Program-made: the position numbers and the translations under genes
Assembly: GCA_024364735.1 (NCBI GenBank)
Contig: JAGFNQ010008748.1
Span: 1-64,000 of the forward strand
Length of the DNA stretch: 64,000 nucleotides
Reading direction: 5' to 3'
DNA from: Boesenbergia rotunda
Taxonomy: Eukaryota > Streptophyta > Magnoliopsida > Zingiberales > Zingiberaceae
Notes under the pieces: model-generated
Databases searched by the model: none
Told to the model about the DNA's origin: nothing
What the model saw: only the letters and a program-made list of their open reading frames with translations
Shown here: in pieces, positions 46,739-58,330 of the stretch
Layout: each line of letters opens with the position of its first letter
How positions within the stretch are numbered: position 1 is the stretch's first letter

Positions 46739-48077
46739 TGTTGGATCGAGAGATGCGATAGAGGGGGGGTGAATGTCGCAAATCGTTCGGATTTAAAAAG
46801 AGCGGGTGCGCAGCGGAAATAAAAGAAAAACAGAACAATGCAAACACAGTCGGTTTACTTGGTTCGGAGCCTGGGTCGACTCCTACTCCAAGGCCCACGG
46901 TCATTGACCGTTTTCTGCGGGCAATTCTATAAGTTCGTAAAAGTTTACAAGACAGATTATAACAAGAACAGTTTAGTAAACTTTAAATACAGCTCTTCGT
47001 TACCGACGTCCGGTGTAGATCGAAGTTTCGGAGCAGCGGGACGTCGTCAGCTTGAGTTGGAAGATTTCTGGAGCGTGTCGCGGAAGCAGAAGAGCGCAGA
47101 AGTGTCGAAGCAATTGATGATTTTAAGAAGGAGGTCGAGGGCCCTTTATATAGGGCCTGGGGCGCCCTGGTCGACGGGGGCGCCCCCCACGTGGCTTCCG
47201 ATCTGGTGATCGCTTCGGTCAAGGCTGATCTGTTCATCTTCGGGATCAGCTTTGACCGGGGCACCCCGAGCGCGCGGGGCGCCCGGGTTGACCGGTCAAA
47301 GCCTCATCCTTTGGCTTCGCGAGGGCAGCTGATAGTCGGCGTGGCACTGGGGGCGCCCGGAGTGCGCGGGGCGCCTGGAACAACCGGGGCGCCCCGAAAT
47401 GCTGCTGTCGGAGCTTTTTCTTGGTCTGCTGACTTGGGTTGACTCTGGGGGCGCCCGGAAACTTCGGGGCCCCCTGCCCAGCTACTGCCTCACTCCATTG
47501 AGGCTCTCTGAGCTGCAGATACACAGTCCTTCGGTCCTGCATCCAGGGTTAGTCCAAAATAGCGAATATTATGTTAGTTTATACAGCCTTAGCTGTCTTG
47601 GTTCTGACTTTGGTCTCCAAAATGGAGCCCTAGGTCAAACCGACGCCTAATATTCCCTCAAGGGGAACGCGTCCTCACCTACTCCTCTCGGGAGAATTTA
47701 CCTGGTGCCAACCGGCTCCTCTAGTTGGACTTTTGCCCGGCAGCCCTTCACCAGGTCTTGAGTTTCGCCCAGCAGCCCTTCGCCAGGACTTGGTTTTTGC
47801 CCAGCAGCCCTTCGCCAGGTCTTGAGTTTCGCCCAGCAGCCCTTCGCCAGGACTTGGTTTTCGCCTAGCAGCCCTTCGCCAGGACTTGGTTTTCGCCCAG
47901 CAACCCTTTGCCAGGACTTGGTTTCCTGACAGCCCATCGTCAGGTGCCTAGCATCCCTTCGCTAGGACTTGGTTTCCTGCACTCTCAAGCAGCATTGTTA
48001 GACAACAAATAACCCTTAACTTTGAATCCTTTGCCAATATCAAAACAAGGTTCGATCTGGTGCTTCCTGCACCAACA
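46739..48077 (-). mobile_element. Copia-type solo LTR, antisense, inside Athila 3' region
   Basis: TGTTGGATCGAGAG to CTGCACCAACA (1339 bp) with TSD AGTTG at 46734-46738 and 48078-48082. In reverse orientation it shows the same layout as 12402-13712: tail with CCGCTGCGC, TATATAAAG (47146-47154), GGCGCC/GGGCGCCC clusters (47155-47465) and a ~30-bp minisatellite CAGCCCTTCGCCAGGACTTG (47735-47975, about eight copies). ORFs at 46983-47937 are shadows of these repeats. Confidence 0.92.
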
Positions 48078-48963
48078 AGTTGTATGTTGAGTATCTATGT
48101 TACTTGATTCCTCAAGTTCTCTGATGAAAAAAAATCTGATCTGAAGTGCTCAAATAGAAGATTGAGAATAGAAAAAGAAAAGAGAAAGAAAAAAAAAACA
48201 GTTCGGAAAAAAAAGAAGAGAAAAAGAGAAGGAAGAAGCAAAATGACACAATTGGAGTTTTGGAGTTTTGGCATTGCAATTTTCCTCATCCGAGTCCAAG
48301 ATTTATTCCATTTCGTTTCTGACTTTACAACAAAGAAAGAAAGAAGAAAAAGAAGAATGAGAAAAGAGAAGCAAGCAAAATTGGCACGCAAATGAGGTTT
48401 TTAGCACAATGACACCAACAAAGTTTTATTCATCCCAGTCAAAGGCATTGTTCAAGATTTACTCCACCACACTTTTGATTTCACTAGAGGACTGACAAGA
48501 GGGGCAAAGCACATTGGAAACATTCTTGAGCACTCAAGTCTTCCACTCCATCAATTTTCTATTTCCTTGGCTTTTATTCCACTCTTTATCATTTTCTATG
48601 TTTTCATTTGTTTTTATAGATGTTGATCCTAATCATGAATAATGGTGGAGAGTAGACAATAAGCAAGCCTATGGTAGTGCAAGAAGCATGTGCATTTGAG
48701 TGAGCTCCACTTCCATCATCAACTTAGAACTTAAGGAGAGAGCCACCAAAATTTTTCCTTGAAAGGCTAGTGAGTTAAATTCATTTCAATGACTCATGAA
48801 GGATGAAAAGGTTAAGTTGTTGATTTAAGGATAAGATACTAATCCATAGAGCTTAGATTTTTTGAGAATTGACGACCTTAGGTAATTTCTTTTCATTTGC
48901 TTCTAATTATACTTAAGAAAATCTAGGGGATACATACTTAGTAGTTTCGCGAGACGCTCAAGC

Positions 48964-48979
48964 TTAAGTGTGGGGGAGT
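48964..48979 (+). promoter_or_regulatory. Terminal polypurine tract of Athila
   Basis: CTTAAGTGTGGGGGAG directly before the 3' LTR start TGATAAGTACC. Confidence 0.85.
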
Positions 48980-51495
48980 TGATAAGTACCATTTTATTGA
49001 TTATTTTAGTTGCTAAAATCCATGTTTGACCCATATTTTTCTTGCTTAATTGTGAATTTACCCTAGGTTTTAGAACTTGCTTTTATTTTGGACTTAATTA
49101 CAAATATGTACATATTTGGATTATTTGGCCACTAAATTTTTGATCTATTTTTTGTAGGCATAAAAGGTTCATGGACCTAGGGCATACTGGGTCAAACTTG
49201 AGTCGGAAGTGGACCCGGATCGAGTTATCAAGCTTCGGATTAATCTGGGTCGTCCGATTCAAAAGCGGCTAGATCTGAGCCATCCGGGACCATCTAAAGC
49301 AATCCGAGCTAGGGTTAGGGCTGATCAAGCACTCTGATCAAGATCTGAAGGTTTCATCCAAATCAGAGCTCATTCAACCGTCGGATCAAGCTCGGAGGGC
49401 TCTAGATCATCCATTCAAAGACTAGGTTGATCTAGGCCATCCGTTGCAAATCTGGAGGATCCGAGCTACCACGAGGCAGATCCTGACCCTTGATCAACAT
49501 TTGGAAAGTTTGGGTCAGATCGGATGAAGATCAGCCGTTGGATTTCCTCAAATTAATCTGAGTCGTCCAATGCTAAGTACTTAATCAAATTTTCCACAGC
49601 CTTCAGCTTCGTCGCGTCTTCGCCGCAAGCTACCTTCTTCGCGTGTTCTTCATCTTGTTTCAAGTTTTCTTCAATCCGTTGGCGCGACCACTCGATTTCC
49701 TTTCTTAGATCAAGTGCTAGGCCATGGGGAAGACGATTAGAGAAGTTTCTAGTTCAGAATTGCTCAAGAAACAGAGCTGTTGAGAGGTTTCCGCAGTTCT
49801 GTCCATTTGCAACCTTTGGATCGGTTGTGCTCCAATTCCTTCCACCTGAGATATCTAGAGGGGTTCTCTAGATTGCTTGGATCATCATCAACTCACCTTC
49901 GCGCGTGGACGCAGCTGAATTGAAGATTTCGGATGGAAATTTCAGAATGATGCAAGCTAAGCTGTATTTAATCGCAGATGGAGTTTTCCCAATGGTCTGC
50001 TGAGCTTACGGGTCCAAGGCTCACCCTTGCGTGACGAACAAGGAGTACCTGAGCTCGGGAAGGGATCGAGGAGTAGTTTCTTTAGTTAAATTTCAGTTTT
50101 AGCTGTAGTTTTCAATTCTGCTGCAATTTCTGTTTCTGAAATTCTGTTTCATCTACTGTAATTTAAGTTTCTGAATAGTTTTTGCTTTAATTAGAGTTGT
50201 AATTCAGTGCTTGTATTAGCTAGATTGTTTATGTAATGAACAAGTTCAATTAGATTAGTTTGTTTCATATTTTCTTGCTTGCGTTCAATAGTTCTGCTGC
50301 GTATCAGTTTTCTTGGGCTGATGCGTATCAATTTTCTTTCACCCTAGTTCCTAATCTTTGTATCAAGTTAGTTCTAACTTTTGTGAATCATTTCTTACTT
50401 TGGATTAGTGCAATAGACTTAAGTTTGCATATGTTTTCTCTGTTAAATTTCGAATCTGAATTCTACAAGTGAGCTATTTCATTTTGGCACATCATATCAG
50501 GTTTCTGAAACTCTTGTTTCACTTTAGTTTCTGCAATTATTGGCTGATGAACTCTGCACCTGATTTGGTTACGTGACATCCAATTGTTCCACATCAGCTG
50601 TTGGTTGATTTTGAAATCAATTCGTAGCTGCAATTTCTTGCCCTTTATGTTTCTAAATTTTGCAGTTTAAGTCTGAAATTCTGCCGATTTTGGTTGTGTC
50701 AAGTCCCTTCCGCAATCTGATTTGATCAGTCATTCATTTGGAGTCTGAATTCTTCATTTATCCCTGCATATCACTGCATTTATAGCTGTTCTTTCCAAGT
50801 TTGATCGATAGTTTTCATGCTGAATTGATAGAATTAGTTTTGGCACAAAAATTTCAGCTTTGGCACAAAGGTTCCCTTGCGTGCCAAAGCTGTTTTGGGC
50901 ATTGCTTGCATCAGTGTTTCACTTATCTTTTGGTGTAGGATAGTGTTTGAATTCAATTGGTACCGCATTTATCCATTTCTGAGTTTTCTTTGCATTTGTA
51001 GGTTTCGGAAACTTGTAGCTAGTTTGTGTGAGTTTGTTTTAAGGTTGATTGCTAATTTTGTAGCTAGCATTAGTTTTAAGTTTGTTGCCTACGAAAATCC
51101 CCTGCACTGCTTTTATTAACCTTTGTAGCAATTTGCCTTGCAATACTAATCAGGTTTGTTTACCGAATTTGGTTAAGTTGCCTTGGTTGAATTAGGTTTT
51201 CCATTGGTTGAGTTGTTTATTTCCATCAGTTTGTTGGCTTAGTAGCTAAGTTCATTTACTTTCACTGTGTTTCCATTTCTAATTGTAACCCAAACCCAAG
51301 TTTTATTTGAAACCCAAAATTAATCAACGACACATAAATACAAGTTCGAATCACACAACATCAACTAGCCCTAGGAAAAATACGACCTGTGGCCCCTTTA
51401 CTACGTTTTCATACTTTGATTGCAAAAAGGGTTTCCAGCTTACACACATCTAAATTTTGAGACCCACTTTCGTGACACCTATCCCGGATCCATCA
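48980..51495 (+). repeat. 3' LTR of Athila element
   Basis: 2516 bp, the same length as the 5' LTR; the differences seen are scattered substitutions. Ends GGATCCATCA before TSD GTGGG. Confidence 0.95.
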
Positions 51496-52899
51496 GTGGG
51501 CACTAAGACCTAGTCGCGGATTGGGCACGAAGACCTGGTGAGTAAAGCTGGGCAAAAGTCCAACCGGAGGAGCCGGTTGGCAAAAAGGTAAATTCTCCTG
51601 AGAGGAGTAGGTGAGGACGTGTTCCCCGTCGAGGGAACATAGGCGTCGGTTCGACCTAGGGTTCCATTTGGGAGATCCGAAGTCAGAACCAAGACAGCTA
51701 CGGCTGTAAAAATCACTAATATTCTTGCTTTATTATGTTTGGTACTAACCCTTGATGCATGACCGAAGGGACGAGTTTCTGCAGCTCAGAATGCCCCAAA
51801 GGAGAGGGGGAGTAGCTGGGTTAGGCGCCTGGGAGGTCTCGGGCGCCCAAGGTCAAAGCCAAACGAACAGTTGAGCAAGAAACGCTTCGGAAGCTCACTG
51901 GGCCAGGCGCCCTCAAGCTCCCGGGCGCCCCGGTGGTCCCGGGCGCCCTGGATGCCTCGGGCGCCCTGGGTCCAAGCCAACGAAGCGATCGAATTCAAGT
52001 CAGCCGAGAAGCCTGGTGACCAAGTCAAGCAGGGCGCCCCCTGTGTTCCGGGCGCCCCCGTCAAACTCCGAGCCCGATCCTGGAGGGATAAGGATTGACC
52101 GAATTCTGGATAGGGGTTTGCAGATCCAGAGACACGTGGAGGGCGCCCCAACGTCCAGGGCGCCCCCAGGTGCACTATAAAAGGGGCTCGACCCCCAAGG
52201 CTTCAGAACACTTTTCCAACGCCTCAACGCTCTACGCCCAAGCGCTATGCTCCGGAAACTTCTGATCTCGAGGTTCTAGCGCCGACGACGACCCTCCGCA
52301 CCAAAGTACAATCCACACCGGGCATCAGTAACGAAGAGTTAAATTGTTCTTTTTACTACACTACTATTGTACAAATCTCTGTAAAACTTTGCGCATTATA
52401 GAATTTCCCATAGTAAACGGTCAAGGACCGTGGGCCTTGGAGTAGGAGCCGACCGCGACTCCGAACCAAGTAAAAACGTAATTTCCGCTGCGTATTCTCT
52501 TAACTTCTAATCCGAAACATTTTCACGATATTCACCTCCCCTCTATCGTGTTTTCTCGATCCAACACTTCTTACCCTTCATGACTTCTTAGACCAAGTTT
52601 TCCTAACGTACTATCATCTCGCACCACCCTGGTACTATGTTAGGCAAGCTTCAAACAATCTTTTTCCCATCTAGCCATTGTAGATTAAATAGAAAATAAA
52701 TTAACATGAATGACATGACAGATAAACATAAAGAAAAATGAGCAGATGCATGAGCATGATAGTTATACGTGTGTCAATCAAGCCAAAGCATTTTAAGTTT
52801 ATTTCTAAAAATATCAAATTCTCGATTTGATATTCATCGTGTGAACCAGCGAATGTGTCAACCCATTTTGACACATTTGTTATTATTAAGTTGATTGTT

Positions 52900-54000
52900 T
52901 CAGTTGAGTAGAATTTTATTAGTTTCATAATTAAAAGTAATTAATTAAAATTTAGTTCATGAATTTTATATTAACAAATTTTGAATTATAAATTAAGGTT
53001 TTTAATTTTGAATTTCTAATAGAAGTTAATTTAGAATTTGAGATTTAGATTATTAATTTATATTACTTTTTTAAGAATTAATTAAGACTTTTATATTTGG
53101 AGTAAGATATTAAAAAGTTGAATTATAATTAAAATTTAAGATTTATTTTAATTAGATTTGAAGTTTTAGAATTAAATTATTATTATTAATTAGAATTAGT
53201 GATTTAGATTATTAATTAAGATTTAAATTTTAAGAATTTATTATTATTAATTACGCAATGAATTTTGAGTTGCATTAAAAATTTTGGGTTTATTCAAATA
53301 GATTTTAATATTTTTAAGAGTTAGTTAAGTATTTTATTTTAGGTTCAATTGAATTTTTTTCAAGTAATTCAAAAAATTCTAATCCATACACTTTTGATTT
53401 TTAAGATTTTAATTATATTTAATATTTTTATTTTATTTGTTTCCTTGTAAGATCTTTTAATTAAAGTTTCATCAGAATCATCTTCATCTTCAGAATTATA
53501 TTCAAAATTATTAATTAAAATTTGAGAATTATTTTCAAAATTATTAGGATTATCTTCAGAATTAGTAATTAAAGTGTTATTATTATTTTCAAATTATTAA
53601 GATGATTTTCAGTATTATTAATTAAAGTTTTATTATTATCTACAAAATTATTAGGCGTATTTTTAGTATTATTAATTAAATTTTATTATTATCTAAAAAA
53701 TTATTAGGATTATTTTTTGTATTATTAAAGTTTTATTATTATATATAAAATTATTAGAGAAATTATTTAAAATGTTAAAATTAATTTTTTAAATTGCAGC
53801 ATTAATATTAAAAATTATAGAATTAATATTCATAATTTTGACAGTATTTAGATTTTTTTTAAATCATTATCATTTAAGATATTATAATATTTCTAATTTT
53901 TCATATAGATAATCTAATTTGATAGAAAAATCAACATTATTATCATATATATTTTCTCAATTATCCAAAAAAAAGTATGTATCATTGTAGGAATTTTAAA
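52900..54000. repeat. AT-rich degenerate repeats in element X
   Basis: Almost pure A/T. From about 53500 to 53770 a ~60-bp unit recurs: TTATTATT..AAAATTATTAGG followed by ATT(T)TCAGTATTATTAATT. No coding signal. Confidence 0.6.
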
Positions 54001-54078
54001 AATATTTTTGTAGAAATTAAATTTTTGTACCTCCTTTACCTTCTTCGGATTTTCTGGCATTGTGGATCCGGTTATTCT

Positions 54079-54385
54079 CTAGTCTGAACATTGGTTCTTG
54101 TAATGCCCATTCTTTTGGCAGTTGAAGCACCTGATGTGGTTCTTGTCGTTCCAGACTTGTGGCACAGATACCTTCGTTGTTGCCGGTGGTGACGTACGAA
54201 TCTTACGAGTAGGACACTTATTTTTATAGTGCCCTCTCTCCCTGCACTTGAAACAAATTATATGAAATTTAAAATTAGACATGTAAGAAAAATATACCTT
54301 TTTCACCCTTGTCACCCCCTCAATTCCAAGCCTTCTTGCTCCTTCAGCGGTGAGTCCGATCAAAGCCACCCACTTTGATACCAAA
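54079..54385 (-). pseudogene. gag: Short gag of element X with two zinc knuckles
   Basis: About 100 codons, beginning at the primer site (TTTGGTATCAAAGTGGGTGG in minus orientation at 54366-54385). Two CCHC knuckles are seen, CFKCRERGHYKNKC and CFNCQKNGHYKNQC, close to the same pair in copies A and B. The capsid part found in copies A and B is missing, so gag seems reduced to nucleocapsid by an internal deletion. A stop follows directly, and no pol domain appears anywhere in the internal region. Confidence 0.75.
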
Positions 54386-56284
54386 TGTGGGATCAGTGGG
54401 GTCAATAAGGGTGAATATCAACTTTTACTTTCTCGGAATCTCGTCATACTTTCGTTTAACTTACTATCATAGTTGTTAGTACGCAGCGGAAATAATTAAA
54501 ATAAAAATAACAAAGATAATAGACACGGGGGATTTATTTACTTTGTCCCAATCCCTAGGGTCAGTACGTTCAAGGCCTATATACTAGGGATGAGTCCACT
54601 AATGGTCTACATTCTCGAATTTCTGGAGGCAGAGAAAACCCGTTTTACAGTTTGATTTTATAGCACAAATAAATGAAATTAAGTACAACTTATAAATAAA
54701 AGCAAACCAACAGAAATGAATATATAACCAATCCAGAAGTCCGAAGTACAGCACACTTCCTCCTAAACCGTCCTTGGTCGTAGAGATTCATCATAGAGCT
54801 GTTGCTTCTTAGAGAATGAGTCGTAGAATGATAGAAGTGATGTATTAAATCGTCGGCTTGAATCACTATATATATAAGTTATTCGGGCACCCGAGAGCCT
54901 ATAGGGGCACCCTCAATGTGATCCAATGTCGTCCGCTTCGGCGAGCACATCGCAAGGATGAAATTTGTGTTGAGGGTGCCCCATGACCTTGAGGGCACCC
55001 GAGTCATGGGGCGCTCAGGTGTTGTAAGGGCGCTAGGGTTACTCATGTAAGATGTGTATATTGATACCAATTGTAGGGTATACACATGTAAGATGTGTAT
55101 ACTGATACAATTGGTAGCAAAATAAAATAGCAAAAATTATTTGGATCGTTCGATACGATACAAGATGGTCGATGGGAGACGGGACTTAATTCAGATTAAA
55201 TTTTAATCTGTAGACATGGAGAGGTCTCTCGGATCGACCAGGTATTCGTTAAGGAAACCCGCCAAGCGATACCCTACAACTCAGGCCCCCGAGTTTAATA
55301 GGGGTGCTCGGAAGCCCCTGACCCAGAATTCATTTGATTACGTTTGCTCTCCCATCTTGCCTCCAACTCTAGGTTCCTGCAAGACAAACAAACACAAGAC
55401 AAACAAATAATCGTAAGCCTTAGTTCTATTATTCTACCTGACCTACTAGGGTTTGCTTGGAGTCAACTCTTCAAGACATTACTATCTAAGGTCAACTTCT
55501 TAGGGTTTCCAATTCCTAGCCTCAATCACTAGGACCTTACCTTGCCTGGCTTCACTCACCAGGACTTTTACCCAGCTTCACACACCAGGATTTCATGCCC
55601 AACCTGTGGTCAGGTCTTCGTGCCCAATTTCACTCACCAGAACTTCGTCCACCTTGCTTCACTCACTAGGACCCAGCTTCACTGACTAGGATTTCGTGCC
55701 CAATCCTCGACCAGGTCTTCGTGCCCAATTTCTCGAACGAGGACTTCGGTGCCCAACCCTTAGCTAGATCTTCATGCCTAATTCCACGGACTTCGTGCCC
55801 AACCCTCGACTAGGTCTTTGTGCCCAATTCCCTGAACCAGGACTTTGTGCCCAACTTCACTCACCAGGTCTTCTGTGCCTTGACAAGGACTTCTTTGCTA
55901 GTCATTTGATCCTGACTATACTGCTTTCTGCCAAATATCTGGTCCTATTTGGCTTAGTCCTTGGTCTAACCGACTAGATCTTGGTTTAGTCATTCTGCCA
56001 AACATCAAGTCTTGTTTGGCTTAACCCTTGGTCAAACAGACCAACCCTAGGTTCTAATCACTCTGCCATACATCATGACTTGTTTGGCTTACCCTTGGTC
56101 AAACTAACTAACCATGGGTACTAATCACTCTGCCAAACATCAGGTCCTATTTGCTAACCCTATGGTCAAACTGATCAAACCTGGATTTACCCTACCAAAC
56201 ATCAAGTCCTATTAGGCTTAACCCTTGATCAGACTGACCAGAACTTGATATATTGTCAAACATCAAAATACTAGATGTTCACTG
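54386..56284 (-). repeat. 5' LTR of element X, right end displaced
   Basis: Matches the LTR at 28605-30308 (shared GGGATCGGTGG/GGGATCAGTGG start, CCAGAATTCATTTG.., CCAGGACTT arrays, CCAAACATCAAGTCCT units). It holds a 233-bp insertion at 55046-55278. It is interrupted at 56284 by gag-only copy B. Confidence 0.86.
55046..55278. mobile_element. 233-bp mini solo LTR (TRIM-like) inside the LTR of X
   Basis: TGTAAGATGTG to GATACCCTACA with TSD ACTCA at 55041-55045 and 55279-55283. Absent at the matching place (about 29270) of the sister LTR, so it is a true insertion. A 25-bp phrase (ATGTAAGATGTGTATA.TGATAC) occurs twice near its left end. Confidence 0.75.
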
Positions 56285-57280
56285 TGTTAGATCTTGTACG
56301 GTTGCTAGAGGGGGGTGAATAGCACTTTGTCAGCTTTCTTGTACCTACGTTGTTAGTTGCACAAGCGAAAATACAAACAAAACAATAAACAATAAGAAAG
56401 CAATGCTAACACAGAGAGATTTACTTGGTATTCACCCCTAAAGGTGACTAATCCAAGAATCCTTCGGTGGATCACTCCCCGGATAACCTCCGACTAGCCC
56501 TTGTCGCTACTTGTGGGTGGAGAAACCTCGCCACAACACCTCGACAATATCTGAGTACCAAGACTACTATTTGGCTCTTACCTAAAGCCAAATTCGTCAG
56601 AGAACCCGACCAAAACGAAGCCCTCTTAAATAGGACTTACCTTTTGTTTGGCCGCCACCAGTCGACTGCCCCCACTTAAATTAGACCGTTGACACCCAAC
56701 GTTCAAATTCTGAGTGCCACCAGTCGACTGCCCCTGGGGCAGTCGACTGGTCCAGGGTCGACTCCTTTTCTGTGAGTTTTATCAGTCGACTTCCCCAAGG
56801 GCAGTCGACTGGTCCACTCACACACCTAGGGTTTTCCTTCCCAAGTACACTTCTCTCAACACTCAAACCCTAGGATTTCCTGAGTATAATCACACAGCAC
56901 TTGTACCCTCACGACTCAACTAACTCCTCATTAGCAACCTCGACTATTACCTTCGCGCCCTCTTCATCTTCGGCTCCCATCCCTCGGATGCACGCAAGTC
57001 TCCAGCTTGCCTCCATGCTATCCTTCACGCATGCCTCGAAGTTCGCGCCCCTCAGCTCATCGTCCCTGATCTCCGAGGTCCCTCGGGTGCACACAAGCCT
57101 CCAGCTTGTCTCCATGCCACCCTTCACCATACCGAGGACGTCCAGCTAAGTGCATATGTGTAACCTGCGCACCCTGCACACTCACATACACATATCAAAT
57201 ACACAAGGGTAAACCTAACTTAAACCCTTTGCCCAAACATCAAAACTCATGGTCACTCCAAACCAGAGATTGCCTCAACA
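56285..57280 (-). repeat. 3' LTR of gag-only copy B
   Basis: TGTTAGATCTTG to ATTGCCTCAACA, 996 bp. Contains CAGTCGACTG modules near 56658, at 56720-56750 (31-bp near-perfect palindrome) and at 56780-56813. TATTTAAG in minus orientation is near 56623. Confidence 0.92.
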
Positions 57281-57579
57281 ATCTCCCCCTTTTCGATGTT
57301 TGGCAATACGTTTAAGTTAGGAAAAATAAATAGTAGAGAATAGCAATAACAATGCTAAAACAATCATTTTGGACTTACACTGCCAAGACTTCATCTTGGA
57401 CTTACACCGCCAATGCATATGCAAATGCAATCATGTATGGATCCTATCCCAAGGCATCCCACACCTAACCCTCCAAGTTAGGACTTTTCACCAAAACCAG
57501 GCTTTTTAAAGTTTCTCCAAAGCTCCCCCTACATTAGACTTACAAACACTAGTACAAAAAAGACCTTTAACAACGGCTT

Positions 57580-57835
57580 TTAACACCGGTTGTATTAAAA
57601 CCGGTGTTAAAAAAAAGGCGGTGGCATTTTTGTAATTATTTGAACTTTAAAATACTTTTAACACCGGTTGTTTTAACAACCGGTGTTAAAAATATATTTA
57701 ACTACGGTTTTATAAATAATCGGGGTTATATGTTATAATTATTTGAACTTTAAAATACTTTTAACACCGGTTCTTTTAACAACCGGTGTTAAAAATATAT
57801 TTGACTATGGTTTTGTAAATAACCGGGGCCTTTTT
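57580..57835. repeat. Left subterminal hairpin repeats of the CACTA element
   Basis: TTTTAACACCGGTTG units face CAACCGGTGTTAAAA units; one pair at 57656-57691 is a near-perfect 36-bp palindrome. A ~100-bp block containing the pair is duplicated (57634-57730 and 57737-57833). Such repeats are where CACTA transposases bind. Confidence 0.85.
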
Positions 57836-58330
57836 GCAAACAAAAAGCCAAAACTTGTATAAAATCCTTAAAGCCCTGAGTTTTTCCCCGATTCCAGTTG
57901 AAACCACCCGAGCATTTCCTTTTCTCCCCTTCGCTACGAGCGGCGCCGAAAAACCGCACGAGCGTTTCCTCTCCCTCGTGACTGCCACCGCCGCCCTGCC
58001 TTCTCTACTCCGGCGTCGAGCACGAGCAGAGAGCCGAAGCCCTCGCATGAAGCCTTAGCCGACGCCGTGCCTTACGCCGCGTCTGCTTTGCGTCTGTGCC
58101 CTAAACCACCCATCGCCGACGTCGCAGTCGTCCTCATGCGAGCCCGACGCCAACTTCTCCCCATCGCACCGTCTCTTCCATTTTCCTCACCGGATTTCTG
58201 AGTGCAAAGGCAATCTCACCTACCTCCGCATCCTGTCTCCATTTCCATATCTCTCAGATACTTCCTGAAGATCCAAGTTCCTGCGTTCAATCTTCAGGTT
58301 CTGCGTTTCTTCCTGCGTTCAGGTTTCTTT
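57834..58330 (+). other. GC-rich gene-like segment, possibly a second captured fragment
   Basis: Sharply higher GC than its surroundings, with CCGCCGCC and CGGCG stretches, an open frame of about 74 codons at 57834-58058, then CT-rich sequence like a 5' leader. I do not recognise a protein. It could be a captured promoter and 5' exon of a host gene, perhaps not the bHLH gene. Confidence 0.4.

Larger units (their letters stand above)
32582..51495 (+). mobile_element. Athila-type Ty3/gypsy retrotransposon
   Basis: Two LTRs of exactly 2516 bp (32582-35097, 48980-51495) with TSD GTGGG at 32577-32581 and 51496-51500. The primer site TTTTTGGTGCCGTTGCCGGG is the Athila/Tat tRNA-Asp type. Gag and pol are nearly intact, with three in-frame stops and two 1-base shifts. 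Integrase is split by a solo LTR (40874-44130) and the 3' region by another (46739-48077). In the first ~225 bp the LTRs differ at seven positions, so this is a fairly recent insertion. No env-like ORF is seen in the ~3 kb after pol. Confidence 0.95.
32227..52566 (+). mobile_element. Copia-type solo LTR split by the Athila insertion
   Basis: Left part 32227-32581, right part 51501-52566 (about 1.42 kb joined). It starts TGTTGGTGCAGG, ends CTCGATCCAACA, and has TSD CTTCT at 32222-32226 and 52567-52571. It carries the AAGACCTGGCCGAGGGCTGGG minisatellite on both sides of the break, GGCGCC clusters (51820-52165), TATAAAAG at 52176 and the shared tail. Same family as 12402-13712 and 46739-48077. 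Confidence 0.9.

Noticed and set aside
46983..47937. Several GC-rich ORFs in both directions
   Set aside because: They are readings of GGCGCC clusters and the CAGCCCTTCGCCAGGACTTG minisatellite in a solo LTR.
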